Notes: generated from the letters alone by a model not told the origin. 64,000 nucleotides of DNA from JAICUF01 sp038250675 (GCA_038250675.1 JBBSCB010000010.1:26956-90955); one strand, 5' to 3'; counted from the first letter of the stretch, positions 7,387 through 15,387 are shown. Numbers and translations: made by a program.

Positions 7387-7959
7387 CTAGTCGTCGTCCT
7401 CGCCGTGCCCTCCCCCTCCACCACCGCCACCGCCACCGCCACCCGTTCCCGCCCCGGCACCGGCGATCATCAGCACGCCCGTTGCGGCGTCATAGCTCGT
7501 CGTCAGGGAGGTAAGACTGGATGTGGACTGGCCACCGGTCCAGGTCCCGGTCGATGAGAATCGCGCGCCGTGATTGGGACAGACAAACCCGCTGCCGCTG
7601 ATGTTGATGGTGGTCCCGGCGTGCGGGCAGACCATCGAGAACGCGGCAAACGTGCTGGCGTCGATGCGGGTCACGGCCACCGGCGTGCCGACGCCCCCGT
7701 CCACCCGTGCGATTCCTCCCGCGGACGCCAGCGCGGGAAAGTTGGCGACCGTCACCGCCAGTCCGGTCGCGGGCAGGCCGGTGCCCCCGGTTCCGCCGGT
7801 GCCCTGCGTCGTGGGCGACGTGAAGTCGACGGCGCCGACGCAGGCGTTTGCCAGCGACGCAGCAACGGTGGCAAGCACCGAGCGCGAGACGAAATCACGT
7901 CGGCTCAGTCCCGGCTCGATGGCCGGCATACTTGGATGGAGCGGCAGTTCCCTTGGCAT
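7387..7959 (-). CDS. TAT-exported Rieske [2Fe-2S] protein with Gly-rich acidic tail
   Basis: A 190-residue protein. A twin-arginine motif (LSRRDFVSRS) precedes a hydrophobic stretch ending near NACVGA, indicating folded export by the TAT system. Residues of about 110-150 form the Rieske cluster site: CPHAGTTI and, after about 15 residues, CPNHGARF, giving the C-x-H/C-x-x-H ligand set. The C-terminus is an almost pure run of glycine followed by HGEDDD. AGGAGG lies 5 bases before ATG 7959, so the GTG three bases upstream is less likely. It is last in the operon 9627 to 7387 and probably an electron carrier for its membrane partners. Confidence 0.9.
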   Translation of the reverse strand: MPRELPLHPSMPAIEPGLSRRDFVSRSVLATVAASLANACVGAVDFTSPTTQGTGGTGGTGLPATGLAVTVANFPALASAGGIARVDGGVGTPVAVTRIDASTFAAFSMVCPHAGTTINISGSGFVCPNHGARFSSTGTWTGGQSTSSLTSLTTSYDAATGVLMIAGAGAGTGGGGGGGGGGGGHGEDDD

Positions 7960-7980
7960 CACGTCCTCCTGGAAAGGCGG

Positions 7981-8508
7981 TCAGAGCGTGACGGCCGCGG
8001 CCGTCCACCCCGCAGGATCGGTGTCCTGCTTGTGCAGCGCGGCGAGGTCCACGACGACAGTCTCACCGGCCCGGCGAATCGAGAAGCGGTCCATGCCGCG
8101 CGTGGCGCGGCCCGAGATGAATTCTCCGTCCGGCTGGTACTTCGACTTGTGCTTGGGGCACTGGAAGCGGTGGTCCTCCGGATACCAGCGCAACGCGGTG
8201 TTCTGGTGCGGGCAGGAGAGCGCAAACGCGTACATGTGACCGTCGGAGCGCACCACGATCACCTCCGAATCGCGATCGATCGTGGCGCCGTCCTCGGCCG
8301 GGACCGGGTAGGTGCGCTCGTCACCGCGGGCGCGGAGCGCGGCACCGAAGCGGACGGCCAGCGGCGCGGCGTTGAGCCGGGAGCGGCCGAGCACCGTCAG
8401 CGCTCCGGCGAGCAGGACGGTCGCGTCGCGCATGAAGGCACGGCGGCCGTGCAGCGAGCAGTCCCCGCAGGCATCGGGGCCGGCGGGATCCTGGGGCAGT
8501 GCGGACAT
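7981..8508 (-). CDS. TAT-exported Rieske [2Fe-2S] protein
   Basis: A 175-residue protein with N-terminal C-x-x-C (ACGDC) followed by a twin-arginine motif (HGRRAFMRDA) and a hydrophobic segment. The Rieske site is CPHQNTALRWY with CPKHKSKYQPDG about 15 residues later, which supplies the two Cys and two His ligands. AGGAG 8 bases before ATG 8508 supports this start; an in-frame ATG at 8538 would overlap the upstream gene. It sits between the second Rieske gene and two membrane genes, so an envelope electron-transfer role is inferred. Confidence 0.9.
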   Translation of the reverse strand: MSALPQDPAGPDACGDCSLHGRRAFMRDATVLLAGALTVLGRSRLNAAPLAVRFGAALRARGDERTYPVPAEDGATIDRDSEVIVVRSDGHMYAFALSCPHQNTALRWYPEDHRFQCPKHKSKYQPDGEFISGRATRGMDRFSIRRAGETVVVDLAALHKQDTDPAGWTAAAVTL

Positions 8509-8527
8509 CGATGGGCTCCTGGGCCAG

Positions 8528-9028
8528 TCAGCCGGCATTGGTGAGAAGGGTGCCGGCGAGCGTCACGGCAAACCAGAGCGTCAGACTCGCAGCCGACCAG
8601 CGGCGCAACGCCGCCCAGTCGCGGGGAGAATTGGGATCCCGCCGCAGCTTCTGCTCGGTGCGAGTGAGGCCGAGGCCATTGGCCAGGAGCATCGCGACCA
8701 GCCCCATCTTGATCCAGAACACCGCCGACCGGGCGAGCGGCTCCAGATCCGCCGCGAGCATGAGCACGCCGCTCATCATCACGATCGTGAGGCCGATGAG
8801 CACCGGACGGTGGATCGCGGCCAGGTCGTCGAGATGCGAGCGGCGCCGGGCGGGGCTCGCGCCGTAGGCCCTGAGCGTGCCGCGATCGGCGGCCACGGCA
8901 AACCCGCCGGCAGCCAGAAGGCCGCCCAGATGCACGAACGCGACGCCGCTCTCGAGGGCCGCGTGATCGCGATAGAGCCGGGCCCATGGCTCGACCAGCG
9001 TGGCGGCAAAATGCAGGGTGAGAGACAT
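8528..9028 (-). CDS. Four-helix membrane protein of the Rieske operon, possible haem-binding
   Basis: A 166-residue integral membrane protein with about four hydrophobic segments (residues 30-47, 74-93, 103-120 and 145-162). Histidines at helix ends (H33 in FVHLGG, H65, H73 in IHRPVL) and an FWIKMGLV segment recall CopD or cytochrome b561-like proteins, but I cannot name the family. GGAAGG seven bases before ATG 9028 fits well. It starts two bases after the stop of the preceding membrane gene and is followed by the two Rieske genes. Haem ligation is an inference. Confidence 0.75.
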   Translation of the reverse strand: MSLTLHFAATLVEPWARLYRDHAALESGVAFVHLGGLLAAGGFAVAADRGTLRAYGASPARRRSHLDDLAAIHRPVLIGLTIVMMSGVLMLAADLEPLARSAVFWIKMGLVAMLLANGLGLTRTEQKLRRDPNSPRDWAALRRWSAASLTLWFAVTLAGTLLTNAG

Positions 9029-9030
9029 GG

Positions 9031-9627
9031 TCAATCCTTCCAGATGAGCATGAGCAGGTCACCAGCGAGCGCCACGCTCATGGAGCTCACGGCGATGGTC
9101 TGATGCAGACTGCGCGCGCTGGCCGAGTTATGGGCGCGCGAGGCGACGATCCCGGTCGCGGCGAATCCCGCGTCCGCCGTCAGCATGAGGACACTGTGGA
9201 TGATCCGTCGGGTCTTGCCCGCCGGATCGTGCCGGCTCTCGACCAGGTTCCACACGCCGGTGACGGTGTTCAGCACGAACAGCCCGCCGATCGCCGTGGC
9301 CAGCGGCCGATGGAAGTTGCGGGCAAAGCTGGACGCCGCCGAGTTGTTCTGGAGGAGATCACGCCCGCTGAAGTATTCGGCCACGAAGAGCGGGATCATG
9401 GCATAGCTGGCATAGCGGTGGATCGTGAGCCGGACCCCGTAGCCGTCGCTGTACTCGATCACCCGCGGCCGGCCGGTGTCGGCAGCCGCGACGGGCAGCG
9501 AGGCCGGCGCCCATGCCACATCCGCCAGCTCGGTTCGCGAGCGGGGGCCGACATCGACGGGCGGACGTTGCACGGCGGCACCGACACCGGTGGTGAGCGC
9601 AGCCGCGATCTGAAACAGGACGAACAT
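9031..9627 (-). CDS. His-rich four-helix membrane protein of the Rieske operon, candidate dihaem cytochrome b
   Basis: A 198-residue protein with an N-terminal signal or anchor segment, a periplasmic stretch and then four hydrophobic segments. Each of the four starts with a histidine: H70 (HRYASY), H106 (HRPLAT), H144 (HSVLML) and H175 (HQTIAV). Four helix-end histidines match a bis-His dihaem b-type arrangement, though I do not recognise the family. GGAGG precedes the ATG. It is first in the operon driven by the predicted sigma54 promoter at 9675-9690. Confidence 0.75.
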   Translation of the reverse strand: MFVLFQIAAALTTGVGAAVQRPPVDVGPRSRTELADVAWAPASLPVAAADTGRPRVIEYSDGYGVRLTIHRYASYAMIPLFVAEYFSGRDLLQNNSAASSFARNFHRPLATAIGGLFVLNTVTGVWNLVESRHDPAGKTRRIIHSVLMLTADAGFAATGIVASRAHNSASARSLHQTIAVSSMSVALAGDLLMLIWKD

Positions 9628-9674
9628 CGAACCTCCGGAGGGGCCGGCACGCGAGATGTGCCCGCAGCGTCATT

Positions 9675-9690
9675 GGCAAGCGAGGGGCCA
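9675..9690 (-). promoter_or_regulatory. Predicted sigma54 (-24/-12) promoter of the Rieske operon
   Basis: Read leftward the sequence is TGGCCCCTCGCTTGCC: GG at 9689-9688 and GC at 9677-9676, exactly 10 bases apart, with the TTGC -12 element. The predicted start is near 9664, 37 bases before the ATG at 9627. The GTAACGA repeats at 9772-9798 lie about 110-135 bases upstream of it. This is the same layout as at activator 2. Confidence 0.7.
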
Positions 9691-9771
9691 CGGCGCACGG
9701 ATCCGGAAGTGTTGACGTCGCAGCTACTTGAGAATCGACACGGGGGTGGCGCGCAAACGGGCGAGCATCGT

Positions 9772-9798
9772 TTCGTTACGCGGCGGACGAATCGTTAC
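9772..9798 (-). promoter_or_regulatory. Candidate enhancer (UAS): two GTAACGA elements upstream of the Rieske operon
   Basis: Read leftward the region has GTAACGATTCG and then GTAACGAAACG as direct repeats about 19 bases apart. The plus-strand 11-mer CGAATCGTTAC at 9788-9798 is identical to 4251-4261 in the dyad before activator 2. The element overlaps the TAA stop codon (9797-9795) of the DUF2784 gene. Recognition by the two Fis-type activators is inferred from shared sequence and spacing. Confidence 0.6.
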
Positions 9799-10172
9799 TG
9801 AGCGGCGGCCGGCGGGCGGCGGCCCCGCAGCACCAGTGCGTAGATCCAGAGGTTAACGGTGATGAGGACAAGCGCCAGCGCCACCTGGGCCGGCCGGGTC
9901 AGGCCGGCCGGATAGAGCACCGGCTCGAGGTAGTGGCGGATGAAGCCGCCGTCGTAGCCGGCCAGCCCGCCCCGTCGCCGGAACGCGTTCTCGAGCGGCG
10001 TGAGCGGACAGACCCGGCCGGTCAACGAGACAAAAGCTCCCCAGGCGAGTGCGGGCAGATGGAGCCACATGATCCAGCGGCGCCAGAGCACCAGGAGCCC
10101 GCCGACGATCACGAACAGCACGAATGCGAAGTGCAGCCCGACGACCGCGTCGGCGAGCGCGCCGTCGTTCAC
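9795..10172 (-). CDS. DUF2784 family membrane protein
   Basis: A 125-residue membrane protein with about four helices. It matches DUF2784 by the pattern LHFAFVLFVIVGG, a LHLPALAWGAFVSLTGRVCPLTPLE-type segment (CPLTPLEN visible) and GFIRHYLEPVLYP. The start is the GTG at 10172, which overlaps the stop of the EF-G-like gene as GTGA, so the two are translationally coupled. Its biochemical role is unknown in the family. Confidence 0.88.
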   Translation of the reverse strand: MNDGALADAVVGLHFAFVLFVIVGGLLVLWRRWIMWLHLPALAWGAFVSLTGRVCPLTPLENAFRRRGGLAGYDGGFIRHYLEPVLYPAGLTRPAQVALALVLITVNLWIYALVLRGRRPPAAAQ

Positions 10173-12226
10173 GACGCGGCGGCTCGCTCCTGCTCGCTCT
10201 CCGCCGCCACCCTGGCCGTGACGTCCGGCGGCGCCTCCGCATAGCCGTGAAATGTGAGCCGGTGGGTGCCCCGCCCGTGCGTGATCGAGTGCAGGGTCGT
10301 GGAGTACCGGTAGAGCTCGGCTTCGGGAACGATGGCGCGGACCTTGGTGAGGCGACCGTCCGCCTCGGTGCCGAGAATGTGGCCGCGCCGAGAGCTGAGA
10401 TCGCCCATCACGTCCCCCAGGGCGTCCTCGGGCGCCCAGACCTGGATCTCCGTCAGCGGCTCCAGCAGCACCGGTTTGCATCGGGGTGCGACGTTCCGGA
10501 AGGCCTGGATGCCGGCCATCTTGAACGACATCTCGTTCGAGTCCACATCGTGGTACGAGCCGTCGTAGCACTCCACCGTGAAATCCACCATCGGGTAGCC
10601 CGCCACCACGCCGCGCACCGCCGCCTCCTGCACGCCCCGGTCCACTGCCGGGATGTACTTGTTGGGGATCACGCCGCCCACGATCCCGTCCTCGAAGGCG
10701 TAGCCCGCACCGCGCGGCTGCGGCGCGAGGCGCACCCAGCAATCGCCATACTGGCCCCGTCCACCGGACTGCTTCTTGTGCTTGCCCTGCCCCTCCGCGC
10801 GCGCCCGGATCGTTTCCCGATAGGCGATGCGCGGCCGGGTGAGCTCCGCGTGCACACCGTATTTCCGCTCGAGCCGGCCCAGGATCGTCTCGAGGTGGCG
10901 CTCGCCCATGCCGTGGATGAGCGTCTGCCCCAGCTCCGAGCTGTACTCGAAGTGGAAGGTCGGGTCCTCCTCGTGCAGCCTGTGCAGTCCGGCCGCGAGC
11001 TTGTCCTCCTCACCGCGCTGCTTGACCACCACGGCGGAGGTGGCCACCGCCTCGGGAAACGGCACGGGCGAGAGCCGCACCGGATGGTCGCGGCTGCAGA
11101 AAGTGTCGTTGGTGTGGGTGTCCTTGAGCTTGGCCACCGAGCCGATGTCACCGGCGCAGAGCCGCTCCACCTCGAGGCGCTCGCGTCCCTGCTGCACCGA
11201 GAGGTGGTTCAGCTTCTCCGCCACCTCGTGCTCGGCGTTCCAGATTTCGTCGCCGTTGCGGATCTCCCCGGCAAAGAGGCGGAACAGGGTGACGTCGCCC
11301 ACGTGCGGCTCGGACATCGTCTTGAACACGCGGCCCAGCACCGGCGGCGCGTCGTCCACGCCGGCCGGGAGGCCGGCCTCGGCGGCGGACGGGAAGAGTT
11401 CCACCATCTTTTCGAGCAGCGCCCGCATGCCGTACGTCAGATCGGCACTGCCGCAGAACAGCGGCACGATCGCGCCCTCGCGCATGCCGTGCTTGACGGC
11501 CGCCACGAAGTCCTCCCGCGGAATCGTCTCGCCGCTGAGGTAGCGCTCAATCAGCGCGTCATCGGTCGAAGCGACCGCCTCGGTGAACTGCTCGGTATAC
11601 TGGCGAACGCGCGCCTCGTACTCCGGCGGGCACGGCAGCACATCGTATTCGCCGCTCCGGGTGCCGGGCCGGTAGACGTGACAGTCGCCGCTGAAGAGGT
11701 TGATGATGCCGTGGAAGTCCTTGCCGTCGCCGATGGGGATCTCGACGGGGACGACGTTGGGCGTCAGGTGGGCCTTCACGTCCTCGTAGACGCGCTCGAA
11801 GTCGGCGTGCTCCTTGTCCATGGCGGAGACGAAGAGGATCCGTGGCAGGTGGAGCTGATCGCACAGCTCCCAGGCCTTTTCGGTTCCCACCTCGACCCCG
11901 GCCGATCCGCTGAGGACCACCACGGCCGCATCCGCGGCATAGAGCCCGCCCACCACCTCCCCGAAGAAATCGAGATAGCCGGGGGTGTCCAGCAGGTTCA
12001 CCTTGGTGCCCTGCCACTCGGCAAAGGCGACACCCAGGCCGATGGAGTGCTTGCGCTCGATTTCGTCGGGGGAATAATCAGTGAGGGTGGTGCCGTCCCT
12101 GATCGAGCCGTGGCGCCGGCTGGAGCCGGACACGAAGGCCAGTGCGTCCACGAGCGTTGTCTTGCCACTGCCGCCATGCCCGACGAATGCCACGTTGCGG
12201 ATGGCGTCGGAGCCATAGACCTTCAT
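10169..12226 (-). CDS. Elongation factor G-like GTPase (EF-G2/FusA2 type)
   Basis: A 685-residue translational GTPase. G1 is GHGGSGKTT, G3 is DTPGYLDF (EF-G normally DTPGHVDF) and the G4 position reads SAMDK where NKxD is expected. EF-G domains II to V follow: a KHKKQSGGRGQYGDC segment and the C-terminal RRGHILGTE are recognisable. This matches the EF-G-like FusA2 group, not the main translocase. AGGAGG eight bases before ATG 12226 sets the start; a GTG at 12235 is unlikely. A role on ribosomes under special conditions is an inference. It is coupled to DUF2784. Confidence 0.92.
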   Translation of the reverse strand: MKVYGSDAIRNVAFVGHGGSGKTTLVDALAFVSGSSRRHGSIRDGTTLTDYSPDEIERKHSIGLGVAFAEWQGTKVNLLDTPGYLDFFGEVVGGLYAADAAVVVLSGSAGVEVGTEKAWELCDQLHLPRILFVSAMDKEHADFERVYEDVKAHLTPNVVPVEIPIGDGKDFHGIINLFSGDCHVYRPGTRSGEYDVLPCPPEYEARVRQYTEQFTEAVASTDDALIERYLSGETIPREDFVAAVKHGMREGAIVPLFCGSADLTYGMRALLEKMVELFPSAAEAGLPAGVDDAPPVLGRVFKTMSEPHVGDVTLFRLFAGEIRNGDEIWNAEHEVAEKLNHLSVQQGRERLEVERLCAGDIGSVAKLKDTHTNDTFCSRDHPVRLSPVPFPEAVATSAVVVKQRGEEDKLAAGLHRLHEEDPTFHFEYSSELGQTLIHGMGERHLETILGRLERKYGVHAELTRPRIAYRETIRARAEGQGKHKKQSGGRGQYGDCWVRLAPQPRGAGYAFEDGIVGGVIPNKYIPAVDRGVQEAAVRGVVAGYPMVDFTVECYDGSYHDVDSNEMSFKMAGIQAFRNVAPRCKPVLLEPLTEIQVWAPEDALGDVMGDLSSRRGHILGTEADGRLTKVRAIVPEAELYRYSTTLHSITHGRGTHRLTFHGYAEAPPDVTARVAAESEQERAAAS

Positions 12227-12299
12227 GGTCTCCACCTCCTGGGGATGGATGGATTTCCATTTTGGAGGCGGTTCACCCGGATGTCAAATCGGAGCGACG

Positions 12300-13022
12300 A
12301 TGCCGAAGACCGGAACCGACTACGGACTCGACGCACCCGGGGTGGTGCGCAACATGTTTCTGGTGGCCACCGCGCTGCTGGCGGTGGCCGCCGTGGGGCA
12401 GTGGCGCGGCTGGCACCGGATCGAGTCGATCACCGGCGCCATGGCCGCGGGCTACCTGTTCGGCGCCGTGCTGATGGTCCTGAGCAGCCGCGTGGGCAAG
12501 CTCAAGGCGCGTGACCGGCTGCTCGACGGACTGCACCTGACCGGGGATGAGCAGGTGCTGGATGTGGGATGCGGGCACGGCCTGCTGCTGATCGGCGCCG
12601 CACTGCGGGTGCCGCGGGGCCGGGCGGTGGGTGTGGACCTCTGGTCCCAGACCGATCAGCAGGGCAACAGCGCCGCGGCGGCCCGGATCAACGCCTCGGC
12701 GGAAGGGGTGGCGGAGCGGGTGGCCGTACAGGATGGCGATATGCGGAACCTGCCGTTTCCCGACGCATCGTTCGACGTCGTGGTCTCCAGTCTGGCCATC
12801 CACAACCTGTCCAGCCGGGATGACCGGCGCCGCGCCATCGGGGAAATCGTCCGGGTGCTCAGGCCCGGCGGCCGGGTGGCGATGCTCGACATTGCCCATG
12901 TGGGCCAGTATGCCGCCGATCTGCGTGCGGCCGGGCTCGCCGATGCGCGGGCCGGCGGGTGGACACCGTGGATCTTTCCGCCGGCCCGCCTGGTGAGCGG
13001 CCGGAAGAGCAACTCGGACTGA
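12300..13022 (+). CDS. Membrane-anchored class I SAM-dependent methyltransferase
   Basis: A 240-residue protein. Two hydrophobic segments at the N-terminus (about residues 18-34 and 47-63) anchor it. The methyltransferase fold follows: motif I VLDVGCGHG, an acidic motif (GVDLWS), a DGDMRNLPFPDASFD stretch and VLRPGGRVAMLD. The substrate cannot be told from sequence. The ATG at 12300 has GGAG nine bases upstream. It is divergent from the EF-G-like gene with 73 bases between and converges on a small leftward gene. Confidence 0.88.
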   Translation: MPKTGTDYGLDAPGVVRNMFLVATALLAVAAVGQWRGWHRIESITGAMAAGYLFGAVLMVLSSRVGKLKARDRLLDGLHLTGDEQVLDVGCGHGLLLIGAALRVPRGRAVGVDLWSQTDQQGNSAAAARINASAEGVAERVAVQDGDMRNLPFPDASFDVVVSSLAIHNLSSRDDRRRAIGEIVRVLRPGGRVAMLDIAHVGQYAADLRAAGLADARAGGWTPWIFPPARLVSGRKSNSD

Positions 13023-13031
13023 CTCGACCTG

Positions 13032-13412
13032 CTACGGAGCGGGCGCCGGGCCGGCCCGCTGGAACGGCTTGCCGCTGGTCGCCATCCACGCGATGAGCGC
13101 CGCTGACCCTCCCCCCAGGCCGAAGCCGAGCACCGCCCGACCAAGGCAGTTTCGATGCGCGGTGTCGCTTCCGTGGCAGAACTCGTAGCCGAGAATGGCC
13201 GAGAGCGCGCCGACCGCGAGGCCGGCGATGATCGCGGGCCGAAGACTCGTGTGACGCGTGGAGTCCGCAACCGGCGCCGTGCCCGGCCGATTGGACGCCG
13301 TGGTCTGGTTCGCGCTGGCGGGGAAGACCCCGGCCCGGGGGCCCTGCGCATGCAGCGGCCCAGGCGGGCCGGCTGCGGCCAGGAACAGGGCGAGCAGTAG
13401 AATGATGCCGCC
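13032..13412 (-). CDS. Small secreted or membrane protein, start disrupted
   Basis: The open frame encodes a signal-like segment (IILLLALFLAAAGPPGPLHAQ spans 13406-13344), a Pro/Thr-rich linker and a Gly/Ala-rich C-terminal half with two hydrophobic segments (AIIAGLAVGALSAILGYEFC and AVLGFGLGGGSAALIAWM). No ATG, GTG or TTG occurs in this frame near the signal segment. An ATG at 13447 in another frame would supply a good N-terminus (MIPVLPAP) if one base shift occurred in the GC-rich run near 13412-13425. Sequencing error or real frameshift cannot be told apart. The gene follows the ABC exporter. Function unknown. Confidence 0.55.
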   Translation of the reverse strand, partial: GGIILLLALFLAAAGPPGPLHAQGPRAGVFPASANQTTASNRPGTAPVADSTRHTSLRPAIIAGLAVGALSAILGYEFCHGSDTAHRNCLGRAVLGFGLGGGSAALIAWMATSGKPFQRAGPAPAP

Positions 13413-13453
13413 GCGGCCGCGGCAGGTGCCGGTAGCACCGGAATCATGGATGC

Positions 13454-15346
13454 CTACCGGTACCCCGCCGCCTGCAGCTGAAACAGCTCCGCATACAGCC
13501 CGCCGGCGGCGGCCAGCGTATCGTGGGTGCCCTGCTCGACAACTTCGCCGCCCTTGAGCACCAGAATCCGGTCCGCCATCCGCACCGTCGAGAACCGGTG
13601 GGAAATGAGCACGGCCATCTTGCCCCTGGTGAGCTCGGAGAACCGGAGAAACACCTCGTACTCGGCGCGTGCATCGAGCGCCGCCGTCGGCTCGTCCAGG
13701 ATGAGCAGCTGCGCGTCCCGCATGTAGGCCCGGGCCAGCGCCACCTTCTGCCACTCCCCGCCCGACAGGTCCACCCCGTCCTCGAAGCGGCGGCCCAGCA
13801 TCTGGTCGTAACCGCCCGCCACGCGGCCCACCACGCTGTCCGCCAGACTCCGCGCCGCCGCCCCCTCGATCACCGGCGCGTTCTCCCGCTCGGCGATGTT
13901 GCCCACGGCGATGTTCTCCCGCAGCACAAAGTCGTAGCGCACGAAGTCCTGAAAGATCACGCCCACGTTGCGCCGCACGCTTTCCAGGTCGTACTCCCGA
14001 AGGTCCACGCCGTCGAGGAGGATCCGGCCCTCGGTGGGATCGTAGAGCCGCACCAGGAGCTTGGCCAGCGTAGTCTTGCCGGCGCCGTTCTCGCCCACGA
14101 GCGCCAGGCGCTCCCCCGCGGCCAGCGTGAATGTCAGCCCGCGAACCGCCCACCGCTCCGAGCCGGGATAGCGGAAGCCCACGTTCTCGAACACGAATCC
14201 GGTGGTGATCGGTGACGGGACCTGACGGGCCCCGGCCGCGCTGGTGATGCCGGGCCGGAGTGCCAGAAAGCTGAACAGGTCGTCGAGATAGAGACTCTGC
14301 TCAAAGACCTGGGCCAGCGACAGCAGCACCCGCTGGATCAGGTCCCGGCTCTGGCGGAACGACCCGGCCAGGAACGTCAGGACGCCGATAGTGAAGAGCC
14401 CGCCGCCCGGCGATCGGTAGCCGATGACCGTGAGATAGATGATGACGCCATACGCCGCGTAGTAGCCCAGCGTGCCGATGGCCGCAAGGCCGGTGGAGAC
14501 GATGCTCCGGCGGATGGCCAGGTCGCGATTGGCCTCGTAGAACTCCTGGGACAGGCGGTCATACCGCCCCACCAGGAAATCCGAGAGGCCGAACAGCTTC
14601 AGCTCCTTGGCGCTCACGTCGCTGGCGCCGATGTAGCGCAGGTAGTCCAGCAGCCGGCGCTCCGGCGTCCACGAAAAGAGCAGCGAATAGCCGAGCGCCG
14701 CGTAATGGGTCTCCCCGAGGAGCGACGGCAGCACCGCGAGCGCCAGGAGGACCAGCAGCCAGGGGACGTAGATGGCGAGCGCGCCGGCGAGTGTCACCAG
14801 CGTGATGGCATCCTGGATGGTGGCCAGCAGGAGGGTGAACAATCCGATCCGGTTGACCGTCTGCCGGCGCGCCCGCTCCAGCTTGTCGTAAATCTCGGCG
14901 TTCTCGAGCTGCTCCAGGTCGAGCGTCGCGGCGTGGCGCATGAGCTCGACGCTGGTCCGGTTGGCAAAGAGATCGCCCAGCAGACTCTCCAGCAGCGCCG
15001 AGAGCCGGCTGAGCGATTCGCCCGTGAGGGCGATGAGCAGCTCGGCGATCACGAGCCAGGCGAGATGCCGCCACGGCGGCGCGGCGCCGCTGCCGGCGTC
15101 ACCGGCGGCCGCGACGACGCCGTCCACGATCAGCTTGCCGATCCACAGCACGGCCAGCGGGACCACGGCACGCAGCACCCGCAGAATGACAATTCCGATC
15201 ACGTACCATCGCCCGGTCTGCCAGACCAGCCGCAGCAGCTTGGGCAGGTGCTGCGCGGCGGCCAGCCGCTCCCGCCAGGACCGTGGGGGCGGTTGCGCCT
15301 TCCCGCGGCGGAAGCCGCCGCGTACAATCGTGGGTTGCTGGGGCAT
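13454..15346 (-). CDS. ABC exporter, fused transmembrane and ATPase domains
   Basis: A 630-residue half-transporter that would work as a dimer. The first 340 residues carry the six-helix exporter domain. The ATPase domain has Walker A GENGAGKTT, signature LSGGEWQK, Walker B LLILDEPTAALD and H-loop LISHRFSTV. The substrate is unknown; this family exports lipids, peptides or drugs. ATG 15346 is chosen over a GTG two codons upstream. Upstream it is divergent from the YetF-like gene with about 40 bases between them. Confidence 0.92.
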   Translation of the reverse strand: MPQQPTIVRGGFRRGKAQPPPRSWRERLAAAQHLPKLLRLVWQTGRWYVIGIVILRVLRAVVPLAVLWIGKLIVDGVVAAAGDAGSGAAPPWRHLAWLVIAELLIALTGESLSRLSALLESLLGDLFANRTSVELMRHAATLDLEQLENAEIYDKLERARRQTVNRIGLFTLLLATIQDAITLVTLAGALAIYVPWLLVLLALAVLPSLLGETHYAALGYSLLFSWTPERRLLDYLRYIGASDVSAKELKLFGLSDFLVGRYDRLSQEFYEANRDLAIRRSIVSTGLAAIGTLGYYAAYGVIIYLTVIGYRSPGGGLFTIGVLTFLAGSFRQSRDLIQRVLLSLAQVFEQSLYLDDLFSFLALRPGITSAAGARQVPSPITTGFVFENVGFRYPGSERWAVRGLTFTLAAGERLALVGENGAGKTTLAKLLVRLYDPTEGRILLDGVDLREYDLESVRRNVGVIFQDFVRYDFVLRENIAVGNIAERENAPVIEGAAARSLADSVVGRVAGGYDQMLGRRFEDGVDLSGGEWQKVALARAYMRDAQLLILDEPTAALDARAEYEVFLRFSELTRGKMAVLISHRFSTVRMADRILVLKGGEVVEQGTHDTLAAAGGLYAELFQLQAAGYR

Positions 15347-15387
15347 GCTCACGACCTGAAGCTAATCGACCGGGAAAGAGGCCTCGA

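Noticed and set aside
7400..7445. A tandem repeat or CRISPR-like array at the CCACCGCCACC run
   Set aside because: It is the glycine codon run of the Rieske protein tail; no spacers or repeat units are present.
10124..12514. 796-codon plus-strand open frame
   Set aside because: It lies antisense to the EF-G-like gene; composition and lack of motifs show that it is a shadow.
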